Positions 1 to 5,753 of a stretch of 6,049 nt of DNA are shown piece after piece. The notes under the pieces were generated by a model. That model did not search any database. It was given only the letters and a program-made list of their open reading frames with translations, and had not been told where the DNA came from. Position numbers and translations under genes: made by a program. The stretch comes from CAYSYY01 sp964576115 [NCBI: uncultured Gemmatimonadota bacterium]. Its GTDB lineage: Bacteria; Blakebacterota; Blakebacteria; Blakebacterales. The DNA is taken from positions 28,171-34,219 of the forward strand of contig CAZNUA010000035.1 in the NCBI GenBank assembly GCA_964576115.1. Reading direction: 5' to 3'. Position 1 is the first letter of the stretch, and every line of letters starts with the position of its first letter.

Positions 1-392
1 CCCTCCGAATCACCATGAGCCGGAGCGTCGAAGGCCACCGCCCTGAACCCGGCCTCATTCAGAGGCTCGACCAGGGGCGTGAGCCGGCTGGCCCGGCTGC
101 CCCAGCCGTGCACGAGCAGGACCGTCGGGCCCTCACCCCACGCATAACCCGCCAGCCGCTCGCCGGCGACATCGACCGTAAAGTGTTCGGCGGCGGCCAT
201 GACCGGTTCCTCTGCCGGTTTGACGACTCCCCGCATCGGGGTACAGAACAGGCGGGCTCCGATCCGGGCCGCCTGAGCGGGCCAGATGCGGGAGAGCAGA
301 ACGAAAAACCACCTGACCGGCGCCGGCACGAGATAGCGGGTATTGGGGCTCGAACGTTCTTCCGGCATATCGGGATCCCGATGCAGGTGCAT
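1..392 (-). CDS. Alpha/beta hydrolase, N-terminal part (cut by window edge)
   Basis: Reading the minus strand from the ATG at 392 gives an open frame of 130 residues that is still open at base 1, so the 3' part lies outside the window. Residues from about 85 onward carry the start of an alpha/beta hydrolase fold: a beta strand followed by the oxyanion-region motif LLVHGWGS, then a strand and turn reading VAFDAPAHGDSEG, which matches the family's D-x-P-x-H-G-x-S segment. The nucleophile elbow (GxSxG), the acid and the catalytic histidine would all be further left and cannot be seen, so neither substrate nor activity can be stated. Residues 15-60 (with PVRWFFVLLSRIW and ARLFCTP) resemble the N-terminal extension seen in some members of this family. 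The start is uncertain: ATG 392 and ATG 368 lack clear ribosome binding sites, while ATG 200 has a good one. The gene follows the permease by 115 bases on the same strand and could be cotranscribed. Confidence 0.85.
   Translation of the reverse strand, partial: MHLHRDPDMPEERSSPNTRYLVPAPVRWFFVLLSRIWPAQAARIGARLFCTPMRGVVKPAEEPVMAAAEHFTVDVAGERLAGYAWGEGPTVLLVHGWGSRASRLTPLVEPLNEAGFRAVAFDAPAHGDSE
208..213 (-). promoter_or_regulatory. Shine-Dalgarno-like site before an internal ATG of the hydrolase gene
   Basis: On the minus strand AGAGGA lies 7 bases before an in-frame ATG at 200 (protein then begins MAAAEHFTV). This is the best ribosome binding site near any candidate start of the hydrolase. However, the 64 residues upstream look coded and resemble a family N-terminal extension, so this may be an internal or alternative start, or chance. 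Confidence 0.3.
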
Positions 393-507
393 GCTGGGTG
401 ACGGTCGACTCACTGCCGCTGCGGCGGCAGAGGATCGTTCCTCAATGTCTTCCTGCCCAATATGGGAAGAGAGTCCCGGGAGACGCGAACCCGATCTTCA
501 GAGTTGT
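393..507. other. Intergenic gap between permease and hydrolase genes
   Basis: This 115-base gap separates two minus-strand genes. I see no small gene, no RNA gene and no canonical terminator with a U-tract. The hydrolase frame stays open leftward from a stop at 498-500, including a GTG at 411-413, so part of the gap could be coding if translation starts upstream of 392. An 8-base palindrome TCCCGGGA lies at 474-481, and two small hairpins lie at 413-443. Confidence 0.6.
413..443 (-). other. Two adjacent hairpins in the permease-hydrolase gap
   Basis: On the plus strand CTGCCGC (413-419) pairs with GCGGCAG (424-430) around a 4-base loop, giving a 7-base-pair GC-rich stem. GAGGA (430-434) pairs with TCCTC (439-443) around another 4-base loop. 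The two stems share base 430, so both cannot form at full length together. No T-run follows on either strand, so this is not a classical intrinsic terminator. It could be a weak terminator, an RNA-processing or stability element between cotranscribed genes, or chance. Confidence 0.3.
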
Positions 508-2925
508 CTACTCAGCTTTGAGGGCCGTGACCGGGTCCACCTTCGCCGCCCGCCTGGCCGGCAGCCAGGAGGCCAGCAGGGCCACCACGGCCAGGATCGC
601 GATCGTTGAGTATCCGCTCAGGGGCAGGGACTCCCCGGCCGAGACCTGGAATATCCCCCGGACGAATTGCGTCATCAGGTACGCCAGGGGGGCTCCCAGC
701 ACGAATCCGATCGCGGTCAGCCTGATCCCCTGCCGGGTGATCAGACCCACGACCTGCCCGCCCCGCGCCCCGACCGAAAGGCGAATCCCGATCTCGCGGG
801 TACGCCGCACAACGGTGTGGGAGATGATCCCGAAGATCCCCATCGCCGCCAGGAACATCGCCATGGTACACAGCGCGACGAGAAAATCGCCGAAGACCGA
901 GGCACCTCCCAGCGAGGCCCGGTAGGCTTCATCGTAGGTCTGCAGCGCACCGATCGGTTGCTCGGGATTGACACTCCAGATCGTTTCCCGGATCGCGGCC
1001 GCCAGACCGGCCTGCTCGGCATCGGCCCGCAGGGCGACGGTGGGATAGCGCAGCAGCTGTTGCTCGAGGGGCAGATAGACCATGGTCTCGATATCGAAGC
1101 CTTCCGGAATGCGCTCCTGGCAGACATTGCCGACCACACCGACGATCTCCCGCATTTCTCCCAGCAGCTCGAGCCTCATCCCGACCGGTTCGCGATCCGT
1201 GCAGAAGGTCTCGACGAAGGACCTGTTGACCACCGCGACCGGCCGGGTCTCGCGCTTGTCGCGATCATCCAGAAACCGCCCGGAGAGCACCTGTACTTCC
1301 AGGGTCGTAAAGTAGTCCTCACTGACCGCGAGCCACCCGGTTTCGGGTCGCTCGTCGGGATCGTCATACACCTCGCCGGCCGGCGTGAAGGCTGCACTCG
1401 ACCAGCCCCGGGCCCGCGGCAGCCGATTCATCAGCGCCACCCCATCCACTCCCGGAATCGCCTTCAGGGCCGGGATCAGCTCGCGCTGAAAACCGAGCAG
1501 ATCGGCCTGGTCGGGATAGAGGTAGTCCGAGAGTGTCAGACTGACGGCTACCAATCCCTCGGAACGGAAGCCGGGCTCGGGATGCAGAACATGATTGAAA
1601 ATGCCGGCCAGCAGACCGGCTCCGGTCAGGATCCCCAACGCCACGGCCACTTCACCGATCACGAAGGCGTGCCGGAGCCGCTTCCACTTCCGGCCGGCTG
1701 TACCGCTGCGGCCGCCGTCGCTCAGGGCGCCGCGCAGGTCCTTCACGGTCGCAAACAGAGCCGGGGCCAGGCCGAAGAGGATCCCGGTCGCGATCGAGAG
1801 GAGCAGCGTCAGCAGCAGCACCCCCCCATCGATGTCGGGTAGAAGCGTGCGGGGGATGTCGGCCGGGAAGGCCGTCCGGAAGATGTAGACCGCCACGACG
1901 GCCAGCAGGGTTCCCGCCAGGCCGGCTCCGAGACCCATCAGTACGCTCTCGCTCAGGAACTGACGCAGGAGCCGGCCCCGCTCGGCCCCGAGGGTCATGC
2001 GGATGGCGACCTCCTTCATCCGGGTGCCGGCTTTACTGAGCAGCAGGTTGGCGATGTTGGCGCAGGCGATGAACAGACCGAGAATGGTGACGACGATGGT
2101 GATCGTGATCAGAAGCCGGTCGGTCCGACCCGGGAAGCGTGTACTGAGAGGCGCCACTGTCAGGGTCAGGTTCCGGAATAGCGCGGGATGATCGGCCGCA
2201 ATCTGGTCGGCGATCACGGACATTTCGGCTCGGGCCTGTTCCATGGTATTCCCCGGCGCCAGACGACCGAAGACCAGCAGGTCGCGATACCCGCGGTCTA
2301 TCCGATCACGCAGGTCATCCGGCCGGTAGGCAGCGACATTCCCCTGCAGCAGGTTGAACTCCTCGGGGAGCACGCCGACCACGCTATGAGCGATTCCGTT
2401 CAGTGTCAGGGTCCGGCCCAGGACATCCCGCGAACCGGCGAAGTGACTCTGCCAGAAACTGTAGTCGAGCAGGAGGATCTGCCGGTTTTCTACCGATCCA
2501 TCCGCGGGTCCGAAATTGCGGCCGAAGAGGGGTTCGACCCCCAGCACGCCGAACAGATCCGGCGTAACGGTCGTCACCAGGACTTCCTGGGGCTGCTCGA
2601 GTCCGGTCAGCACGTAGGGTTCGTCATCGAAGGCGCACAGGCCGGAGATGGAGCTGAGCTGGCCCTGCAGTTCGAGAAAATCGGGTGCGGAAACTTCATC
2701 GCGGTAATCGTCGGTCAGGGCGTCCCGTTCGTCGGTTTCGATCAGGACCAGTTCCTTCTGGTCCTCATAGGGTAAGGACGTGAAGAGAAAACTACCGGCC
2801 AGGGCGAACATGGTCACATTGGCGGCGATCGCCAGGGCCAGCGAGAGAAAGGTGACCAGGCTGAGGCCGGGTGTCTTGCGCCACATCCGCAGTCCGTAAC
2901 GTAGATCGGAGAGAATTTGTATCAC
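508..2925 (-). CDS. MacB/FtsX-type permease, duplicated 'orphan' (ADOP-like) architecture
   Basis: The 805-residue product is an inner-membrane protein with the architecture of acidobacterial duplicated orphan permeases: two MacB-periplasmic-core plus FtsX units in one chain without a fused ATPase. Residues 1-19 form the amphipathic start (DLRYGLRMWRKTPG) typical of the family. Predicted membrane segments lie near 20-47, 270-298, 325-349, 367-393, 419-444, 680-706, 732-752 and 772-792, with large extracytoplasmic regions at about 48-269 and 445-679. The family signature ANIANLLLSKAGTRMKEVAIR sits at 289-309, followed by MTLGAERGRLLRQFLSES. The second copy has REIGIRLSVGAR at 710-721 and ends with the typical LPARRAAKVDPVTALKAE. 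The usual length is about 800 residues, so the gene is intact. Start: GTG 2925, with GGGGGTGA a few bases upstream. MacB-type permeases work mechanically in export or envelope processes powered by a partner ATPase; none is visible here, so the substrate is unknown. Confidence 0.93.
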   Translation of the reverse strand: MIQILSDLRYGLRMWRKTPGLSLVTFLSLALAIAANVTMFALAGSFLFTSLPYEDQKELVLIETDERDALTDDYRDEVSAPDFLELQGQLSSISGLCAFDDEPYVLTGLEQPQEVLVTTVTPDLFGVLGVEPLFGRNFGPADGSVENRQILLLDYSFWQSHFAGSRDVLGRTLTLNGIAHSVVGVLPEEFNLLQGNVAAYRPDDLRDRIDRGYRDLLVFGRLAPGNTMEQARAEMSVIADQIAADHPALFRNLTLTVAPLSTRFPGRTDRLLITITIVVTILGLFIACANIANLLLSKAGTRMKEVAIRMTLGAERGRLLRQFLSESVLMGLGAGLAGTLLAVVAVYIFRTAFPADIPRTLLPDIDGGVLLLTLLLSIATGILFGLAPALFATVKDLRGALSDGGRSGTAGRKWKRLRHAFVIGEVAVALGILTGAGLLAGIFNHVLHPEPGFRSEGLVAVSLTLSDYLYPDQADLLGFQRELIPALKAIPGVDGVALMNRLPRARGWSSAAFTPAGEVYDDPDERPETGWLAVSEDYFTTLEVQVLSGRFLDDRDKRETRPVAVVNRSFVETFCTDREPVGMRLELLGEMREIVGVVGNVCQERIPEGFDIETMVYLPLEQQLLRYPTVALRADAEQAGLAAAIRETIWSVNPEQPIGALQTYDEAYRASLGGASVFGDFLVALCTMAMFLAAMGIFGIISHTVVRRTREIGIRLSVGARGGQVVGLITRQGIRLTAIGFVLGAPLAYLMTQFVRGIFQVSAGESLPLSGYSTIAILAVVALLASWLPARRAAKVDPVTALKAE

Positions 2926-3057
2926 CGGTTCACCCCCGCGATTCCGGGTCTACCCCCACATGACCATCACTACCCTCATTCAGGTTGTTAGGTTGCAGTT
3001 CGGTCCCGACAGATTCTGCGCTACACTGGAATCCGTCAGGGAAAGGATGAGTCGACA
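2926..3057. promoter_or_regulatory. Divergent intergenic region, presumed promoters for both blocks
   Basis: The permease reads left and the exported-protein operon reads right from this 132-base gap, so promoters for both should lie here. The gap is less GC-rich than its surroundings in its middle. On the plus strand a weak sigma70-like pair can be drawn: TTCGGT (2999-3004), 17-base spacer, TACACT (3022-3027). Its -35 box is poor. I found no convincing hexamer pair for the minus strand. A direct repeat AGGTTG-TT-AGGTTG (2982-2995) lies near the centre and could be a protein-binding site or chance. Confidence 0.4.
2930..2937 (-). promoter_or_regulatory. Ribosome binding site supporting the GTG start of the permease
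   Basis: On the minus strand GGGGGTGA differs by one base from the consensus GGAGGTGA. It places the GGGGG core 7 bases before GTG 2925. Together with the family-typical N-terminus directly after it, this decides the unusual GTG start. Confidence 0.65.
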
Positions 3058-3684
3058 ATGCTCGAACCCGAACACCGGTGGCAACGTATCCTGGCGCGGG
3101 CTGTCGCCGGCCTCGGTGTCTTCGCCCTGCTCATGACCGCTGAACCCTCCGTCACCTGCGGTCAGCAGCCTGCTCGAGCGGCCGGTGACGGCAGCCTCAT
3201 CTGCGGTGTGATCGACATGAGCCGGGTTCCCGCCCGGCTCGACTGGGTCGATCTGCTCCGGATCGATGTCGAGCCGGCTCAGATCATCACCCTGCCTGCC
3301 CGCGACGGCCTCTTCGCCCGCTTCGACATCGAACCCGGCACGTACCGTTTCCTGCGCTTCGGGGGGGCGGCCGACGACGGTTTGGGCGACCTCGTCTACC
3401 TCTTCCCTCCCGAGGGTGTGAGCTGGGCCGAGTTCGATCCGGCCCGTCCCGACCCGATGCCCCCCGACAGCGGTCAGCGCCTGCTGTTCATACGGGAACC
3501 GGGAGTATATTGCCTCGGAACTCGCAGCATCACAACCCTGCAACCCTTCCAGTACCGGGTCGTGCCCGTGGCCCGGCCGACCGAAACCGAGATCCTGCGC
3601 CGTCTGCTCGATCGGGTCACCGCACCCGACCGGCGCGCCCTGGTCAGCCGCCGGCTGACCGCAATCGGAGGAGATCCGCCATGA
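3058..3684 (+). CDS. Exported protein of unknown function
   Basis: I do not recognise this 208-residue protein. Its N-terminus looks like a Sec signal peptide: basic residues (HRWQR, AR) up to residue 14, then a hydrophobic core AVAGLGVFALLMTA at 15-28. A cysteine follows at 34, but SVTC is not a proper lipobox, so a lipoprotein is unlikely. The mature part seems beta-rich. DGLFARFDIEPGTYRFLRFGG (residues 83-103) and LLFIREPGVYCLG (142-154) have the 'strand, P-G-x-Y, strand' rhythm of small beta-sandwich envelope domains such as DUF2846 or carboxypeptidase-regulatory-like folds; this likeness is weak. Cysteines 49 and 152 could form a disulfide. The C-terminus (176-203) is charged and probably helical. 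ATG 3058 has AAAGGA (3042-3047) upstream at a slightly long spacing. The stop overlaps the next gene's start (ATGA), implying translational coupling to the oxidoreductase. Confidence 0.8.
   Translation: MLEPEHRWQRILARAVAGLGVFALLMTAEPSVTCGQQPARAAGDGSLICGVIDMSRVPARLDWVDLLRIDVEPAQIITLPARDGLFARFDIEPGTYRFLRFGGAADDGLGDLVYLFPPEGVSWAEFDPARPDPMPPDSGQRLLFIREPGVYCLGTRSITTLQPFQYRVVPVARPTETEILRRLLDRVTAPDRRALVSRRLTAIGGDPP
3667..3673 (+). promoter_or_regulatory. Ribosome binding site that fixes the oxidoreductase start
   Basis: GGAGGAG lies 7 bases before ATG 3681 and inside the last codons of the exported-protein gene. It is near consensus and picks ATG 3681 over an in-frame ATG at 3510 that would add 57 residues without homology-like character ahead of the Tat signal. 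Confidence 0.8.
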
Positions 3685-5039
3685 CCGCGAACCGCCGCGA
3701 TGAGTCATCCGACCGAACCCGCGGAATCGACCGCCGTCAGTTCCTGGGCCGGGCCGCCGCTTCGGCCGCCGCCGTCACGATCGTGCCCCGCCACGTTCTC
3801 GGCGGACGGGGGTACGTGCCCCCCAGCGACATGGTCTATATCGGCTCGATCGGTGCCATGGGCATGGGCCGATCCAACCGCCGGGCTCTGGCCGAGACCG
3901 GTCAGGCCGAGATCGTCGCCCTGTGCGACGTGGACGACACGAAGACCGCCGAGGCCCTCGCGGATCACGAAGGGGCGAAAACATACCGGGACTATCGTCG
4001 TATGCTTGAAGAGGAGTCGGGACTGGACGCGGTGGTGGTGAGCACGCCCGACCACATGCACGCCGTGATCACCATGGCAGCCATGGAACGCGGGCTGGGG
4101 GTTTACACCGAGAAACCCCTGACCTGGTCGGTCGAGGAGGCTCGCCTGCTGGCCGAAGGCGCCGAGCGCTACGGTGTGGCGACCCAGATGGGTAACTGGG
4201 GCCACGCCCACGACGAGGCCCGGCTCATCAACGAGTGGATCGCCGATGGAGCGATCGGATCGGTGCGTGAGGTACACACCTGGACCAACCGCCCGATCTG
4301 GCCCCAGGGTATCGATCGGCCCGAAGGGAGCCTGCCGATACCCTCGACCCTCGACTGGGATCTCTGGCTCGGGGTGGCACCCGAACGCCCCTACAATGAA
4401 GGCTACCATCCCTTCGACTGGCGGGGGTGGTGGGATTTCGGAACCGGAGCGCTGGGAGACATGGCCTGCCACATCATCGATTTCCCCTTCTGGGCGCTCA
4501 AGCTGGGGCACCCGGACGCCGTGGAGGCCTCCTCGGTGGGCATGACCGACGAGACCTACCCGCTCGGTTCGATGGTGACCTTCCACTTCCCGGCCCGTGA
4601 AGGGATGCCGGCAGTCAAACTGATCTGGTGGGATGGCGGCCTGAAACCGCCGCGCCCCCCTGAACTCGAACCGGGCCGACAGATGGGCGACCGGAGCGGC
4701 GGGGTGATTTTCAACGGCGACAGCGGCAAGATCATGTGCAGCTGTTATGCCCGGGATGCCTGTCTGATCCCCCAATCGTGGATGGACTCCTATGACCACC
4801 CCGCACCGAGCCTGCCCCGCTCGATCGGGCACAGGGAGGAGTGGCTGGAGGCGGTCCGGGGAGGTCAGCAAGCCATGTCCAACTTCGGCTACGCCGGTCC
4901 GTTGACCGAAGTGATCCTGCTGGGGTGTGTCGCCATCAGGATGAATGACCGGCTGGAATGGGACGGCGATTCCATGACCGTGACGAACCTGCCGGAAGCC
5001 AACGCCCACATCCGGCGGACTTACCGTGAAGGATGGTAA
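3681..5039 (+). CDS. Tat-exported Gfo/Idh/MocA family oxidoreductase
   Basis: The 452-residue product is a probable NAD(P)-dependent sugar or polyol oxidoreductase predicted to be exported folded. Residues 18-23 are RRQFLG, followed by an Ala-rich hydrophobic stretch and VPRHVLGG (36-42), the twin-arginine leader typical of this subfamily. The Rossmann domain begins at about 51 with VYIGSIGAMGMGRSN; then LCDVDD ends the second strand, STPDHMHA is at 121-128, and the family's EKP motif is at 144-146 (EKPLTW). The C-terminal domain has MGNWGHAHDEA from 170 and WWDFGTGALGDMACHIID at 250-267, where D260 and H264 hold the places of the usual catalytic Asp/His pair. Length is normal for the family. 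Odd point: the cofactor loop reads GAMGMG (58-63), with Met where GxGxxG has its second Gly. Substrate cannot be deduced. It is translationally coupled to the upstream exported-protein gene and is followed 2 bases later by a membrane-protein gene. Confidence 0.93.
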   Translation: MTANRRDESSDRTRGIDRRQFLGRAAASAAAVTIVPRHVLGGRGYVPPSDMVYIGSIGAMGMGRSNRRALAETGQAEIVALCDVDDTKTAEALADHEGAKTYRDYRRMLEEESGLDAVVVSTPDHMHAVITMAAMERGLGVYTEKPLTWSVEEARLLAEGAERYGVATQMGNWGHAHDEARLINEWIADGAIGSVREVHTWTNRPIWPQGIDRPEGSLPIPSTLDWDLWLGVAPERPYNEGYHPFDWRGWWDFGTGALGDMACHIIDFPFWALKLGHPDAVEASSVGMTDETYPLGSMVTFHFPAREGMPAVKLIWWDGGLKPPRPPELEPGRQMGDRSGGVIFNGDSGKIMCSCYARDACLIPQSWMDSYDHPAPSLPRSIGHREEWLEAVRGGQQAMSNFGYAGPLTEVILLGCVAIRMNDRLEWDGDSMTVTNLPEANAHIRRTYREGW

Positions 5040-5041
5040 CC

Positions 5042-5740
5042 ATGAGTGAAGACCTGCCCGTCAGCTTCGGCCGCGAGTTCGAGCCCGAACCGGAACCGGC
5101 AGTCGAGCAGCCACAGCCCTCCACCCAGGGGGGAGAAGGCGGACGACCGGGAGGCGGCGGTCGACCGGAAACCGGCCGGGAGTTTCCGCCCGCACCCTCT
5201 GCCCCACCTCGCAAGCACTCGACTACATGGCCGGGGGTGTTCGGCGTGCTGGGTATCGTCTTCGGTATTCTCGGTTCGATCGGGAATCTGGGCACCTTTG
5301 CCTGGCCGGTCTTCCGTCCCTGGATGATGGAGTTGATCTCCCGGGAGGTTTCCCGCCACGAATATCATCTCATCCGCAATTTCATTCCCGGTGACCTCTT
5401 TATCTTCAGTTCGGGTGTCATCGAGTTGGGGCTGTCGGTCCTGCTGCTTATCGCCGGCGTCTATCTGCTCCAGCGCCGGCAGCTGGGAGCCCGGCTCATC
5501 AAGCTGTGGGCTATCATCAGCATCCCCTGGGCTCTGCTCGAAAGCGGTTTCGGAATGAGTTTCACCCGCAGTCTCATCCCCCGGCTGCGCGAATTCGGTA
5601 CAACCGAATTCCCCATCGAGTTCTTCACCTCGCTCGGGATCGGATTCGGTCTGCTCTTCGCCCTGATCGTACCGGTCTTCGTCCTGGTCTGGTTCGGCTC
5701 GCAGAATATCCGAACGGAAGTGGAGGGCTGGCCGGACTGA
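5042..5740 (+). CDS. Four-helix membrane protein with Pro/Glu/Gly-rich N-terminal tail
   Basis: I do not recognise a family for this 232-residue protein. Residues 1-58 are low-complexity and probably disordered: an acidic EPEPEP run at 14-19, Gly-rich 30-40, then Pro-rich to 56. Four hydrophobic segments follow at about 64-90, 120-143, 152-172 and 195-218. Basic residues sit before the first helix (RKH, 57-59) and between helices two and three (RRQLGAR, 145-151). This predicts both ends and the middle loop in the cytoplasm, with two extracytoplasmic loops of about 25-30 residues (91-119 and 173-194). No catalytic motif is visible. ATG 5042 is preferred over ATG 5033, which lies inside the end of the oxidoreductase gene; GGATGG (5031-5036) is a plausible ribosome binding site. 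It sits 2 bases after the oxidoreductase and 13 before an hslR-like gene, so it is surely in the same transcript. It could be an anchor or partner of the exported proteins, but that is only context. Confidence 0.85.
   Translation: MSEDLPVSFGREFEPEPEPAVEQPQPSTQGGEGGRPGGGGRPETGREFPPAPSAPPRKHSTTWPGVFGVLGIVFGILGSIGNLGTFAWPVFRPWMMELISREVSRHEYHLIRNFIPGDLFIFSSGVIELGLSVLLLIAGVYLLQRRQLGARLIKLWAIISIPWALLESGFGMSFTRSLIPRLREFGTTEFPIEFFTSLGIGFGLLFALIVPVFVLVWFGSQNIRTEVEGWPD
5591..5611. repeat. Perfect 9-base inverted repeat with 3-base spacer
   Basis: GAATTCGGT (5591-5599) is followed by ACA and then its exact reverse complement ACCGAATTC (5603-5611). It lies inside the membrane-protein gene, where it encodes the E-F-G-T-T-E-F stretch of the second extracytoplasmic loop, so its symmetry is partly explained by two Glu-Phe codon pairs. 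No other copy was noticed in the window. Confidence 0.6.
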
Positions 5741-5753
5741 GCCGGAGAGAGTC

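Noticed and set aside
474-481. Palindrome TCCCGGGA after the permease gene as a terminator
   Set aside because: The eight-base palindrome has no loop and no following T-run, so it cannot form a usable terminator hairpin.
667-1842. A 391-codon plus-strand frame inside the permease gene
   Set aside because: The minus-strand permease is intact from start to stop with family signatures; the plus-strand product has no motif and a composition typical of shadow frames.
3148-3162. Possible lipobox at the end of the exported protein's signal peptide (SVTC, Cys34)
   Set aside because: The residues before the cysteine do not fit the usual L-(A/S)-(G/A)-C pattern, and the cysteine lies several residues beyond the hydrophobic core.
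3361-3367. Run of seven G in the exported-protein gene as a frameshift or slippage site
   Set aside because: The frame is continuous and coherent on both sides of the run, so nothing indicates a frameshift.
3510-3680. An upstream in-frame start extending the oxidoreductase by 57 residues
   Set aside because: The extension overlaps the exported-protein gene, would bury the Tat signal internally, and ATG 3681 has a near-consensus ribosome binding site.
2980-3708. A 242-codon open frame on the minus strand opposite the exported-protein gene
   Set aside because: It has no recognisable motif or ribosome binding site, and it covers a plus-strand gene with a signal peptide and ATGA coupling to the next gene. 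Long antisense frames are expected in GC-rich DNA.
3705-5009. A 434-codon open frame on the minus strand opposite the oxidoreductase
   Set aside because: The plus strand encodes a clear Gfo/Idh/MocA protein with all major motifs; the antisense product has low-complexity composition and no family resemblance.
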